Shown here: positions 27,424 to 36,542 of the stretch, piece after piece
How the letters are laid out: each line of letters starts with the position of its first letter
Position numbering within the stretch: the first letter of the stretch is position 1
Assembly: GCA_946481275.1 (NCBI GenBank)
Contig: CAMLMV010000001.1
Coordinates: forward strand, 248,001 to 312,000
Direction of reading: 5' to 3'
Length of the DNA: 64,000 nucleotides
Origin: an uncultured Massilia sp.
Lineage (GTDB): Bacteria; Pseudomonadota; Gammaproteobacteria; Burkholderiales; Burkholderiaceae
Translations under genes and position numbers: made by a program
The notes under the pieces: model-generated
Databases searched by the model: none
Told to the model about the DNA's origin: nothing
Seen by the model: the letters and a program-made list of their open reading frames with translations, nothing else

Positions 27424-28362
27424 ATGCCGACCTCGATCCTCGACCTGCGCCACCTGCGCACGCTATTGGCCCTGCTTGAAGCGGGGAGCGTGTCGCGCGC
27501 GGCGGCGCTGCAGAACGTGACGCAATCCGCGCTTTCGCACCAGTTGAAGGCGCTGGAAGAGTTCTACGGGTTGACGCTGTTCGAGCGCAAGTCGGCGCCC
27601 GTCGCGTTCACGCCCGCCGGCCGGCGCCTGCTGGAGCTGGCGCAGGACGTGATCCCGGCCGTCGACAGGGCCGAGCGCGACATCGCGCGCCTGACGGGCC
27701 ACGGCGCGGGCAAGCTGCGCATCGCCGTCGAGTGCCACACGTGCTTCGACTGGCTGATGCCGTCGATGGATGCGCTGCGCCTGCGCTGGCCGGAGGTCGA
27801 GCAGGACATCGTGTCCGGGTTCCAGTCCGACCCCGTCGGGCTGCTGCACCAGGACCGGGCCGACGTCGCCATCGTGTCCGAGGTCGATGCGGACGAGCGC
27901 GACGTGGGCGTCTATCCGCTGTTCGAGTTCGACATCGTCGCGATCCTGCCGCTGGGCCATCCGCTGCTGGCGCGCGACCACCTGGTGGCGGCCGACTTCG
28001 CCGACGAGACCCTGATCACGTACCCGGTCCCGGACGAGATGCTGGACCTCGTGCGCCAGGTGCTGCGCCCCGCGGGCGTGGAACCGCCGCGCCGCACGAC
28101 GGAGCTGACGGTGGCGATGCTGCAACTGGTGGCGAGCGGACGGGGATTCGCGGCGTTGCCCCTGTGGGCCGTGCAGACGTATCTGCAGCGCGGCTATGTG
28201 GCGCAGCAGCGCATCGGGGAGGGGGGATTGACGGGACGCCTGTACGCGGTGACGCGCCAGGGGAAGAAGGAAACGGGCCGCGACGACGCCTACCTGGAGG
28301 ATTTCGTGCAGGTGATGCGCGAGACGTCGTTGCGGACCTTGCCGGGTATTCGGCTACTGTGA
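27424..28362 (+). CDS. metR: LysR-type transcriptional regulator of methionine synthesis
   Basis: 312 residues. Helix-turn-helix at about 17-60 (GSVSRAAALQNVTQSALSHQLKALE) and effector domain at about 90-300, with the AVECHTCFDWLMPSMDALR stretch typical of MetR, which senses homocysteine. Divergent from metE, as in enteric bacteria. In those, MetR activates metE and represses itself. A start 104 bases upstream belongs to another frame; ATG at 27424 has weak upstream pairing. Confidence 0.92.
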   Translation: MPTSILDLRHLRTLLALLEAGSVSRAAALQNVTQSALSHQLKALEEFYGLTLFERKSAPVAFTPAGRRLLELAQDVIPAVDRAERDIARLTGHGAGKLRIAVECHTCFDWLMPSMDALRLRWPEVEQDIVSGFQSDPVGLLHQDRADVAIVSEVDADERDVGVYPLFEFDIVAILPLGHPLLARDHLVAADFADETLITYPVPDEMLDLVRQVLRPAGVEPPRRTTELTVAMLQLVASGRGFAALPLWAVQTYLQRGYVAQQRIGEGGLTGRLYAVTRQGKKETGRDDAYLEDFVQVMRETSLRTLPGIRLL

Positions 28363-28369
28363 GCGGAGG

Positions 28370-28705
28370 TCAGGCGGCGTAGGCCGGGGCGATGCCGTAG
28401 CGGTTCGGGCGGCTGTCCTGGGCGAGGAACACGATCAGGACAATGATGCCGACGATCGGCACGAGGCTGATGAGCTGCCACCAGCCGCTGCGGTCCGTGT
28501 CGTGCAGGCGGCGGGCCGCGGCGGCGATCGACGGCAACAGGGTGGCGAGCGAGAACACGATCGACAGGGTGGTGCTGACCTGCCCGAGGATCATGCTGGC
28601 GATGACGAGGAACAGGGCGAACCACCAGTATTCGGAACGGCGTGCCGTGCCCTCGAAGTTGGCGTATTTCCGGAAGCAGGTCTGGATCGATTCGATGAAC
28701 GTCAT
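28370..28705 (-). CDS. DUF805 membrane protein
   Basis: 111 residues with three to four predicted membrane helices. DUF805 features visible: N-terminal CFRKYANFEGTARRSEYWWF (about 9-28), the RRLHDTDRSGWWQL motif in the middle and a short C-terminal tail with NRYG. Function of the family is unknown; some members lie near phage or polysaccharide genes. Start MTFIESI chosen because GAGGGCACC precedes it; an ATG 21 codons upstream has none. Confidence 0.88.
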   Translation of the reverse strand: MTFIESIQTCFRKYANFEGTARRSEYWWFALFLVIASMILGQVSTTLSIVFSLATLLPSIAAAARRLHDTDRSGWWQLISLVPIVGIIVLIVFLAQDSRPNRYGIAPAYAA

Positions 28706-28846
28706 GGTGCCCTCGTGTTGGTAGTCCCACTGCATCGTACGCGAAAACCCGCGCGACATACTCTCCAATCCTCACGCTACACACGGTTCATCCGTGCGTC
28801 ATCTGGATGGCTTATAGTAACGACGACAACATTGACGGGAGCAAGC

Positions 28847-29710
28847 ATGCGGTACACCCTCGCTTCGTCGGCCGGCAAGGGCCGGATCAACGAAGACGTC
28901 GTCGTCGTGTATGAGCGCGACGGGTACACGGACCTCGTGCTGATGGATGGCGCGACGCCGCTCACGCCCGAGCGCTGCCTGGCGGCCGGCGCCAGCGACC
29001 CCGCCTGGTTCGTGCGCCGCTTCGCGCAGGACCTGGGCGGCGTGCTGCGCGCGGACGGCAGCCAGGAAGCGCTCGTGCTGGAAGCGCTGGAACACACGCG
29101 GGCCGCGTACCGCGCCGCCGGCGGCCATGCCGACGTGCCGCCGTACGCCTGGCCCATCGCGACGCTCGCCTGGGTGAGGGTCTCCGACCCGGACGCCGGC
29201 GGCATCCACACCCTGGACCTGTTCTGCCTCGGCGACAGCAAGATCCTGCTGCAGCTCCCGGAAGGCGCGGTGCGCGACCTGGATCCGTTCGAGAATCCGC
29301 AGGAACAGGCGACACAGGCGGCCGTCGCGGCGCTCGTCGCGGAAGGCATCCTCGACCCGGCCGAGCGCTGGACGCGGCTGCTGCCGATGCTGCGCGCGCG
29401 CCGCCACGAGCAGAATACGGCAGCGAATCCCGCGGTCCTGTGCCTGGAACCGCGCGGCCCGTTCGCGGCGCGCCGGACCGGTGTGACGGCACCACCGGGC
29501 GCGCACCTGCTGGTGCTCAGCGACGGTTTGTACCGCCTCGTCGACACCTACGGCCTGCATTCCGACGGCAGCCTGCTCGACACGTGCCGCGCGCGCGGGC
29601 TGGATGCGCTGGTGGACGAGCTGCGCGCGTTCGAGGCCGGCAAGGAGGCCGCCGGGCTGGCGGCGAAGACGGCGGACGACGCGTCCGCCATCGCCTGGCG
29701 TTTTACGTGA
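28847..29710 (+). CDS. PP2C-like protein phosphatase
   Basis: 287 residues. The fold is suggested by SSAGKGRINEDVVVV near the start (compare R-x-x-N-E-D of PP2C), VLMDGATPL (metal-binding Asp-Gly), FCLGDSKILL (the G-D-S core strand) and LLVLSDGLYRLVD (the S-D-G motif), with DDASAIAWRF at the end (D-D-x-S/T metal site). These suggest a metal-dependent Ser/Thr phosphatase, although some positions differ from canonical PP2C. GGGAGC lies 4 bases before the ATG. The SnoaL-like gene follows after 19 bases and probably shares its transcript. Confidence 0.75.
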   Translation: MRYTLASSAGKGRINEDVVVVYERDGYTDLVLMDGATPLTPERCLAAGASDPAWFVRRFAQDLGGVLRADGSQEALVLEALEHTRAAYRAAGGHADVPPYAWPIATLAWVRVSDPDAGGIHTLDLFCLGDSKILLQLPEGAVRDLDPFENPQEQATQAAVAALVAEGILDPAERWTRLLPMLRARRHEQNTAANPAVLCLEPRGPFAARRTGVTAPPGAHLLVLSDGLYRLVDTYGLHSDGSLLDTCRARGLDALVDELRAFEAGKEAAGLAAKTADDASAIAWRFT

Positions 29711-29729
29711 AACGAGAAAGGAGAGACCG

Positions 29730-30125
29730 ATGTCCCATGCCTGCATCGCACCGGCTGCCCTGGCCCTGATCGAACGCTACGTGGCTGCCTACAACGCCTT
29801 CGACGTCGAGGCCATGCTCGACACCTTGACCCCCGACGTCCGTTTCGAGAACTGGTCCGGCGGCCAGCTGACCGCCGCCAGCGACGGCCGCGACGCCTTC
29901 CGCGTGCTGGCCGAACGGGCGAAGACGATGTTCGCCGAGCGCGAGCAGCGCGTGACGGCGCTCGCGCCGCGCGGGGACGCGCTCGTCGCGGCCGTCGCGT
30001 GGCGCGGCCAGCTCGCCGTCGACGTGCCGGGCGGCCCGCCGGCCGGCACCCGGCTGGCGCTGCGGGGCGAATCGGAATTCGTCGTGCGCGATGGGCAACT
30101 CGCTCTCGTCGTCGATCGCAGCTGA
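29730..30125 (+). CDS. SnoaL-like / NTF2-fold protein
   Basis: 131 residues. Pattern of the NTF2-like superfamily: N-terminal helix with YVAAYNAFDVEAMLDTLTPDVRFENW (cone-shaped fold start), a mid helix and several beta strands (LVAAVAWRGQLAVDV, RLALRGESEFVVRDG). The superfamily includes isomerases and many proteins without known activity, so no reaction is assigned. AAAGGAGAG precedes the ATG, an unusually strong ribosome site. Confidence 0.8.
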   Translation: MSHACIAPAALALIERYVAAYNAFDVEAMLDTLTPDVRFENWSGGQLTAASDGRDAFRVLAERAKTMFAEREQRVTALAPRGDALVAAVAWRGQLAVDVPGGPPAGTRLALRGESEFVVRDGQLALVVDRS

Positions 30126-30279
30126 GCCGGCCGTGTTGCCGGATTGGCGTGGATAAAATCAGACGATTTTGCGGAATTTAACCTTGGTTAGATCTGTCTC
30201 ATGGATTTGTATAGCCAGGAGGTGTAACCTGATCTTTTACCCCAGCGCAATGTAACTTATCGGGGTGGCATCGGATTCG

Positions 30280-30310
30280 CGGGAAATCCATTCGTGTCGC
30301 GGGTTTCCCG
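30280..30310. repeat. 7-bp inverted repeat upstream of small membrane protein gene
   Basis: CGGGAAA (30280-30286) and TTTCCCG (30304-30310), 17 bases apart, lie about 50 bases before the small ORF. The whole 30126-30357 spacer is AT-richer than coding DNA and also contains an 8-codon frame after an AGGAGGTG-like motif. The repeat could be an operator. No terminator follows it. Confidence 0.3.
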
Positions 30311-30357
30311 GCCTCCATATTATGATTGGCTCATTCATATCACATGAAAGGACTTCC

Positions 30358-30519
30358 ATGAACCATGATGCAGGATTCCGCGTTTCCCGTTTCGAGGAAC
30401 AGAAACAGCGCGCCCGCCGCGTGCGTATCGGTGTAATGATCGTGCTGTGCGCCTTGCCCGTCGCGATGGCGCTGGCCAAGACCGGCGTCACTGCTCTGGT
30501 ACGTGTATCCGCGCTTTGA
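30358..30519 (+). CDS. Small single-span membrane protein, 53 residues
   Basis: ATG follows GAAAGGA by 6 bases. The N-terminal half is basic and polar (FEEQKQRARRVRIG) and is followed by one hydrophobic helix (about 27-42, VMIVLCALPVAMALA). By the positive-inside rule the N-terminus is cytoplasmic. No family recognised. Its last 32 bases overlap the 3' end of the converging DUF817 gene, a point against over-interpretation, but the ribosome site and promoter-like upstream DNA support it. Confidence 0.5.
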   Translation: MNHDAGFRVSRFEEQKQRARRVRIGVMIVLCALPVAMALAKTGVTALVRVSAL

Positions 30520-31351
30520 CGTGCTTGAGGTTCGCGACGATCGTGAACGTCATGATGACCAGTAGCGACCACGAGCTCCACTTGCTCACGTGGACGGCCG
30601 ACCAGGCCCCAAGCTGGTTCGGATAACGCCACAATCCCCAGAATGTGCTGAGGTTCTCCGCCAGCCAGATGAAGAACCCGGTCAGCACGAATCCCAGTAA
30701 TAGCGGCATGCGCCGCTCGCGGTCCAGCGGGCGGAAGCTGACGGTCGTGCGGGCGTAGAGCCCCAGTGCGACGGCCGCCAGGTACCAGCGCACATCGCCC
30801 AGCGCATGATGCGTGAAGAAATTCAGATAAATCAGTAACGCGACGAGCGCGGCCATCCAGTACGGCGGATGGTGACGCACGCGCAGGTCCAGCAGGCGCC
30901 ACGCCTGGATGATGTAGCTGCCCACGGCCGCATACATGAATCCCGAAAACAGCGGCACGCCCAGCACCTTCGTGTAGGCGAAGTCCGGATAACTCCACGA
31001 TTTGATGCCGCTGGACGTCTTGAACGCCTCCAGTGCGAAGCCGAGCGCGTGGAACAGGCACACCGCCTTCAGTTCGTCCCGCGTTTCCAGCCCGCTCTTC
31101 AGCATCCATGCCTGGATCGCCAGCGCCGCCACGAGCAGCAGGTCGTAGCGGGGCACGCCGAGCAGGCCGGCCCGCGGCACGAGCAGCACGCAGGCGAAGA
31201 ACAGCCCCGCGAACAGGCAGGCACGCGCTTCCTTGATCCCGAACACGAGGAATTCCAGCGCGCCGCGGCGCCAGCCTTCGATGCGGCGGCTGCGCCGGTC
31301 CGTCAGCAGCGCGTCGAGGGCGGCGAGCGAGAGCGGGGGGCGGGGCGGCAT
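30488..31351 (-). CDS. DUF817 integral membrane protein
   Basis: 287 residues with about eight predicted membrane helices. DUF817 motifs: FLVFGIKEARACLFAG (about 33-48), SWSYPDFAYTKVLGVPLFSGFMYAA (parts WSYPDFAY and PLFSGFMYA), and AENLSTFWGLWRYPNQ near the C-terminus. Function unknown. It begins 6 bases after mshP and so may be cotranscribed with the pilin genes, although no functional link is known. Confidence 0.85.
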   Translation of the reverse strand: MPPRPPLSLAALDALLTDRRSRRIEGWRRGALEFLVFGIKEARACLFAGLFFACVLLVPRAGLLGVPRYDLLLVAALAIQAWMLKSGLETRDELKAVCLFHALGFALEAFKTSSGIKSWSYPDFAYTKVLGVPLFSGFMYAAVGSYIIQAWRLLDLRVRHHPPYWMAALVALLIYLNFFTHHALGDVRWYLAAVALGLYARTTVSFRPLDRERRMPLLLGFVLTGFFIWLAENLSTFWGLWRYPNQLGAWSAVHVSKWSSWSLLVIMTFTIVANLKHVKARIHVPEQ

Positions 31352-31357
31352 GGCGGG

Positions 31358-31825
31358 TCAGTAGCACTCGCTGCCGGCGGAGGGGACGCAGATCGACGCC
31401 GTGCGCACGCGTTCCACGTAGTCCGGATTCGCGAGGTCCGAATTGGTGCCCGGGCACGTGCTGCCGTTGCAGGCCGTCGCCTTGAGCTCGAAGATGGTCT
31501 TCGACACCGGTGTGCCGTTTTCGGTGACGCCTTCGGAATAGGTCTGCATGGTGCAATCGAGTCTCACCACGAATCCGGTCGCCGTTTTCAGGTCCGGCCA
31601 GGTCGGCACGTTCTTGCACTCGGTGCCGGGCGTCTTGAGCTGGTAGAACGCCAGTTCCAGCCCCGTGCGCGCGGCCAGGCTCGCGCGGCTGCCGAGGATG
31701 GCCTGGCTGACCGTGATCTGCTGCGTATCCGACAGGCGCAGCACGGCCAGCGCGAAGCCGGCCAGCACGACGAGGAAGACGATGGCGGCGATGTACGCGA
31801 AGCCGCCCGCGCGCCGGGCCGTCAT
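31358..31825 (-). CDS. mshP: MshP-like pilin-assembly protein
   Basis: 155 residues. One N-terminal hydrophobic helix (about 8-32, AYIAAIVFLVVLAGFALAVL) preceded by RRAGGF, a prepilin-like start without the Glu+5 of classical type IV pilins, as in PilX/MshP proteins. The periplasmic part has several Cys residues that could form disulfides. It is the last pilin gene, overlapping mshO by 4 bases. Assignment rests on order and general features. Confidence 0.75.
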   Translation of the reverse strand: MTARRAGGFAYIAAIVFLVVLAGFALAVLRLSDTQQITVSQAILGSRASLAARTGLELAFYQLKTPGTECKNVPTWPDLKTATGFVVRLDCTMQTYSEGVTENGTPVSKTIFELKATACNGSTCPGTNSDLANPDYVERVRTASICVPSAGSECY

Positions 31826-32682
31826 GGCGTGTTCTCCACGTGCGCGCCCATCGTCAGCCGGGCCGCTTCGCCGCCTTCGGCCAGGCCCAGGCGCAGCTGC
31901 AGGTAGCCGCTTTGCTGGGTCGCGCCCTGGCTTTCGCGGTACAGGAAGCTGCAGTCGCTGACCTTGGCGACGAGGATCGCGGCGCCCGTCGGGCAGGTCG
32001 CCGGCGGCGCGACGCTGGGCGCGTACCCGGTCACGCGGTAGATGACACCCTTGCCGGTACCGTCGGCGTCCGTACCCTGGCCCGTGCACGTATAGGTCAC
32101 GGCCCGTTCCCCGGCCGGGATGACGACGAATCGGCCGCCTTCGTAGCCTGCCGGCAGCGTCGCCGCCGTGGCGAGGGTGATGAGGCTCTTGCCGTCGGAG
32201 GCCTTCGCGGTCGGCTCCACGTTCTGGATACGCCAGCTGTTGGCAGTGTTGTAGACGTCGTCCCCGTTCACGTTGCCGATGAAGAGGTAGTCGCCTTTGA
32301 TGCCGGCATCGTGGCTCGTCAGCGTGTTGAACGTGGTGCTGGACGAGTCGCGTTCCAGTGCCTTGCCGCTGGGGGCGGCCGGGTCCGCGCCGTAATCGGG
32401 TGCCGTGCGGAACCGGCCGCCATCCTTCGTCGGCACGAACTCGATGCACTGACCCTGGGTATCCTTCATATAGCGCAACGAGTTCGGCACGGCCGCCCGC
32501 ACGTCCGCAATGATGCGCCGCAGCGCCGTATCGGCCTGGCTCGTGAGATTCGCGCGCTGGCGGATCGCGAGATACGACTGCATGGCCGGCCGGATCTGCA
32601 GGGCGAGGATGCCCGCGATGACGCCGATGAGCACCATCACGATGATCAGTTCGACGAGGGTGAAGCCGCGCTGGCGGGTCAT
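31822..32682 (-). CDS. mshO: MshO-like minor pseudopilin
   Basis: 286 residues with a type IV prepilin leader: RQRGF followed by TLVELIIVM (cleavage between Gly and Phe; Glu at mature position 5). After the helix comes a large periplasmic domain of MshO size. Such minor pilins prime or tip the MSHA-type pilus. It overlaps both neighbours by 4 bases. Confidence 0.82.
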   Translation of the reverse strand: MTRQRGFTLVELIIVMVLIGVIAGILALQIRPAMQSYLAIRQRANLTSQADTALRRIIADVRAAVPNSLRYMKDTQGQCIEFVPTKDGGRFRTAPDYGADPAAPSGKALERDSSSTTFNTLTSHDAGIKGDYLFIGNVNGDDVYNTANSWRIQNVEPTAKASDGKSLITLATAATLPAGYEGGRFVVIPAGERAVTYTCTGQGTDADGTGKGVIYRVTGYAPSVAPPATCPTGAAILVAKVSDCSFLYRESQGATQQSGYLQLRLGLAEGGEAARLTMGAHVENTP

Positions 32683-33161
32683 GATGGATTGGTCCTCCAG
32701 CCGGTGAGCGTGAGCTTCGAATTCGGATCGTTCGGGTCGACGGCCCGCATGTCCGACACGGTGACCGTGACCTTCAGCGCGTGCTCGGACGGCACGCCCG
32801 GCAGGCCGGCGCTCGTGCCGACCCCGACCACGACCCGGTAGCGCTCCAGGCCCGCGATCACATTGCCTTCGACGTCCGTGATCCCCCGGGTACCGCTGTC
32901 GTATTGGTGGTAGTCGAGCACGTCGTCGAAGTCGACGCGGGCGGTTTGTCCCGCCGTTGCCGCGAACGGCTTCATGAGGATCTCTTCCATCATGTTGTCC
33001 GCGATCGCCTGCATCTGCTGGACGACGACGGGATCCACGCTCGACCGCGTGGTGGCCGTGTACACGGCCACCATGCCCGCGAGCGCGACGCCCATGATGA
33101 CGAGGGCGACGATCAGTTCGACCAGCGTGACGCCGGCACTGCGCCTGATTCTATTCAACAT
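32679..33161 (-). CDS. mshD: MshD-like minor pseudopilin
   Basis: 160 residues, prepilin leader RRSAG then VTLVELIVALVIMG (Gly at -1, Val at +1, Glu at +5), and an ADNMMEEILMKPFA segment common in PilV/MshD pilins. Operonic between mshC and mshO with short overlaps. The leader residue at +1 is Val, not Phe, which PilD-type peptidases tolerate. Confidence 0.82.
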   Translation of the reverse strand: MLNRIRRSAGVTLVELIVALVIMGVALAGMVAVYTATTRSSVDPVVVQQMQAIADNMMEEILMKPFAATAGQTARVDFDDVLDYHQYDSGTRGITDVEGNVIAGLERYRVVVGVGTSAGLPGVPSEHALKVTVTVSDMRAVDPNDPNSKLTLTGWRTNPS

Positions 33162-33618
33162 AGCCGGTCGTGCCTTGTACGGTGATGGTGCGGAACTCGG
33201 TCGTCCCCGCGGCGATGACGATGTTGTCCGTCCACGCCGTCACGCCTGCGGCATCCTGCGTCACGCGGCCGTCCGGCTGGAAGTACAGGGTCGCCGACGT
33301 CACCGTGAGGACACTGTCGCTCGTCGCGTAATCGTCGTCGCCCGATCCGTTCAGCGCGATGCCGGCGCTGCCGCAATCGTTCACGCGCAGCACGACGGCC
33401 TTCGGCCCGACGGTCGCGCACACGACGCGGCGGTGGCCCATCGCGATCTTCTGGGCGCGGCGCAGGCCGCTGGCGACCTGGTCCCCGAACACGGCCGCTT
33501 CCGACGACTTGTCGCCCACCAGGCGCGGGATGCCGAGGGCGGCCAGCGCACCGATGATCACCATTACCACGACCAGCTCGACGATCGTGAAGCCGCCGGC
33601 GCGCGGATGGGCGGTCAT
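33151..33618 (-). CDS. mshC: MshC-like minor pseudopilin
   Basis: 155 residues with prepilin leader RAGGF then TIVELVVVMVIIG (Glu +5). A GspH-like core is suggested by a conserved IPRLVG stretch after the helix and by the RRAQKIAMGHRR region. Overlaps mshD by 11 bases and mshQ by 4 bases. Confidence 0.82.
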   Translation of the reverse strand: MTAHPRAGGFTIVELVVVMVIIGALAALGIPRLVGDKSSEAAVFGDQVASGLRRAQKIAMGHRRVVCATVGPKAVVLRVNDCGSAGIALNGSGDDDYATSDSVLTVTSATLYFQPDGRVTQDAAGVTAWTDNIVIAAGTTEFRTITVQGTTGYVE

Positions 33619-36542
33619 CGGAACACCTCGCGCGTGTGGATGATGCGCTTCGTTTCCGGCGCGTAGACGCCGAACGTGGCCAGCGCGGACGGATCGACGA
33701 TGCCGGCGGCGGAACAGGACGCATCCGGGCTGCGCAGGAACGCGAGGCCGGCGCCCGTGCTGGACGTCATCGGTGTGCCCCGGTTGGCGTAGCAGGACGT
33801 GTTGTCACTTGTCGTGCCCAGGTTGAGCGCGAACGGCACGCTGGTGTGGCGGGCGGCGGAGGGCGTCAGCGTCAGGTCGGCCCTGCCTTTCGCGAACGTC
33901 GATGACGAGAAGCTGGGCGCGACAGTGAAATCGGGCTTGACCGCGCCCGTCGACACGATGCCGGCCGGCAGGGCGGTGGTGGAGTCTTCGGCGTTCACCA
34001 TCCACGCCTGGTCCGTATAGTACTCGAGCGTCATGGGAATCTTGAGCGCGGCCCCGGCTGGGCCGAACCGGCTGGGCAGGCGGATGCGGCCGCTGCGGAT
34101 CAGCAGCGTCGGCTCGGTGCCTGCCGCGGCCGGAAGTGCCGACGAACTGGCGGGGTATTGGGCGGCGGGCAGGTCCTCGGATGCGCGCACGCGCACGCGC
34201 GTCTGCACCGTGGGCGACGTCGTGAACGTGTAGCTGCCGGTCCACTGGGCGACGCCTTTCTTGAAGTCGGCGGCGCGCACCGGTGCGCTGAAGGCGCCGG
34301 CGGCCAGGGCCGTGCCGTCCGGTTTCAGGCTGGTGAACACGACGTCGCGCGCGTAGGTGTCGTCGTAGTTCTCCGTCGTGTTGTTCAACAGGCTGTAGGC
34401 CGTCACCGTCAACTTGACCGCCGGCTCGCCGGCATAGTATTGCCGGAACGTACTGCCGGACAGGGTCGCGGTACGCGTCCAGCCGGTGTCCACGTCGATG
34501 CCGAAATAGGCCGGGCTGAACGTGCCGACGGCGCCCGAGCAGCCGGGCGGGCTGACCTTGCTGGTGGTCGCGGCGGTCGGCTGCGCGCCGGTGCCCAGGT
34601 AGCCGTTGGTGTTGGCCAGCAGGGCGCGGAGGTCGACGCGGCCCGTCTCGTTCCACGTCGCCTTGATCGTCTGGATGCCGGCCGCGACGGGCAACGCCGT
34701 CTGCGCGAGCAGGCCGTTGGCAGTGTTCGGCTGGCAGGCCACCGATGCCAGCTTCGCGCTTTCCGGCACCGACTCGCGGCCGAAGTTCCGGGTCGCGGCC
34801 GGTGGGGATGCGGCGTTCAGGGCCGTGACCGTCGCCGTGAATTCCTTGCCCGCCACGTAGGGTACATTGGTATTCGGCAGCGCCAGTGCGAAAGCCGCGG
34901 GTGCGAACACGGCCGTGACGCTGGCCTGCGGCGGGGCGCCGGCGCCGCTGTCGGTCGCCGTCACAGCCACGGCGCCGGCGTCCGCGTACTGCACCGGCAC
35001 GGCCGCCTTGCCCTCCTTGTCGAATTTGACTTTCACCGTCGCGCCGGTGTTGTCGCAGGCGGCGCCGGCGTTCAGGCCGCTGTTCAGCGCCGTGCCGTTC
35101 AGCCGGAGGGGCAGCGTGCCGCTCGTCGGGTTGCTGTAGGCGCAGGTAAAGTTGATGTCGCGCTCCACTTCGTAAAACAGCGGCACGCACGAGTTCTGCT
35201 TGGGATCGAAGCGCGTGGCCGCGATGATCAGCTGCGGCCCCGTCAGCCCCGTCGGCTCTTCGGCATAGAACCCCGCCCGGTTGGTCGTCATCGTGTAGGC
35301 GGAAGCGGACACGGCGACCTTGCAATCGGCGCCCGGGCCAGCGTCTCCACCGCGGATGCAGGTGGTGGCGTTGGCGGTCGTCGCGCCGGAGACGCCGAGC
35401 GTGAACGTGCCGGCCTGTTTCCAGGTGACCGCCGCATCGACGCTGCCGGACGCGGGCACGGCCACCGACTGGCCCGACGGGGCGAGCGTCACGGTGGCGC
35501 CGCCGCCGTACGTGGCCGTGCAGGCCTGGTTGGCGCAGGCGGTGATGGTCACTTTCGACGACTCGCACACGCTGCCCGTCGGGTTGTAGGTGATGAGGAA
35601 GTGGTCCAGCGGCACCACGTTGCCCTGGCAGTGGGGGCCGAGGTTCGTGTTGACTTCATAGCCGCTGTTGTTCGACACGCAGTCGCACTTGCCCGTGGTG
35701 GTCCCGCCCGAACAATAGATCGTCTTCGTGACGCGCCCGTGCCAGTTGAAGATGCCGCTGTCGATGGTCGCGTTGCCGTCGATGGTGGCTTCCGACGCAT
35801 CCAGCGTCAGCGTGCCGGCTTTGACGTCGCCCGTGACAACGTCGCCCGAACCCAGTTGCAGCGAGGTCTTGGCCGTGATCTTGCCATCGACGTTGGCGTT
35901 CGAGGGCATCAGCCTGACGACGGGCGCCGTCACGTCGCCCTTGACCGAGCTGCCGGAGGCCAGGGTGAACGAGTTCGTCGCGACGATGTTGCCGTTGAGG
36001 GTGACGGGGGAGCCGGTGGTCACCGTCGCGCCGCTGATCGGGCCCTTGATGGTTGCGTGCGATGCGACGTTGACGGTGTCCGTGGCCTTGATGCTGCCCG
36101 TAATGGTGAGGTCGGAACCGGTGCCCAGGTTGGCCGTGCCGGCCTGGATGTCCGCCGTCAGCGTCTGCCTCTGAGCCCCCACGCTGAACACGTCGCCCGC
36201 GACCAGCGTGCCGCCCGTGATCTTGAGATTGTTCGTGGCGATGCCGCCGATGTCCAGGTCGCCCGTGCTCATCAGGACGGCGCTGCCGCTCATCTTCAGG
36301 CTGTGGTTGTAGCCGAACGTGGTGTCGGCCGTGATCTTGACCGTGTAGCCGCTGGTGATCACCATGCTGTCGTCGTCCACCTTCAGCGGCAGGCTCGGAC
36401 AGGTGTAGACGGCGCCCGCGAGTGTACAGTTGCCGACGTTGCTCACGCCGCCGAACGTGTAGACGTTGCCCGCGAACGCGGGACCGCCTGCCGCGGACAG
36501 CATCAGGGCAAGCAGGAACAGAGAGAGGCGGCGCAGGATCAT
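33615..36542 (-). CDS. mshQ: Large MshQ-like surface protein of the minor-pilin operon
   Basis: 975 residues. Signal peptide (about 1-25) with the mature protein starting after FAG. Residues about 60-260 hold short repeats of the type G-D-V-x-A-x-x-x-x-L, like polymer-forming beta-solenoids. A Cys-rich linker (about 270-300) follows. The C-terminal half, ending in TFGVYAPETKRIIHTREVF, fits the DUF6701/MshQ family. MshQ is the last gene in typical MSHA clusters, whereas here it leads the operon in front of mshC-D-O-P. Probably an adhesive tip or surface protein. Confidence 0.82.
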   Translation of the reverse strand: MILRRLSLFLLALMLSAAGGPAFAGNVYTFGGVSNVGNCTLAGAVYTCPSLPLKVDDDSMVITSGYTVKITADTTFGYNHSLKMSGSAVLMSTGDLDIGGIATNNLKITGGTLVAGDVFSVGAQRQTLTADIQAGTANLGTGSDLTITGSIKATDTVNVASHATIKGPISGATVTTGSPVTLNGNIVATNSFTLASGSSVKGDVTAPVVRLMPSNANVDGKITAKTSLQLGSGDVVTGDVKAGTLTLDASEATIDGNATIDSGIFNWHGRVTKTIYCSGGTTTGKCDCVSNNSGYEVNTNLGPHCQGNVVPLDHFLITYNPTGSVCESSKVTITACANQACTATYGGGATVTLAPSGQSVAVPASGSVDAAVTWKQAGTFTLGVSGATTANATTCIRGGDAGPGADCKVAVSASAYTMTTNRAGFYAEEPTGLTGPQLIIAATRFDPKQNSCVPLFYEVERDINFTCAYSNPTSGTLPLRLNGTALNSGLNAGAACDNTGATVKVKFDKEGKAAVPVQYADAGAVAVTATDSGAGAPPQASVTAVFAPAAFALALPNTNVPYVAGKEFTATVTALNAASPPAATRNFGRESVPESAKLASVACQPNTANGLLAQTALPVAAGIQTIKATWNETGRVDLRALLANTNGYLGTGAQPTAATTSKVSPPGCSGAVGTFSPAYFGIDVDTGWTRTATLSGSTFRQYYAGEPAVKLTVTAYSLLNNTTENYDDTYARDVVFTSLKPDGTALAAGAFSAPVRAADFKKGVAQWTGSYTFTTSPTVQTRVRVRASEDLPAAQYPASSSALPAAAGTEPTLLIRSGRIRLPSRFGPAGAALKIPMTLEYYTDQAWMVNAEDSTTALPAGIVSTGAVKPDFTVAPSFSSSTFAKGRADLTLTPSAARHTSVPFALNLGTTSDNTSCYANRGTPMTSSTGAGLAFLRSPDASCSAAGIVDPSALATFGVYAPETKRIIHTREVFR

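Noticed and set aside
30126..30142. Terminator after the SnoaL-like gene
   Set aside because: CCGGC/GCCGG pairs around a 6-base loop, but no T-run follows.
30200..30228. An 8-codon frame (MDLYSQEV) before the small membrane protein gene, as a leader peptide
   Set aside because: Too short to judge and without an attenuator hairpin pair after it.
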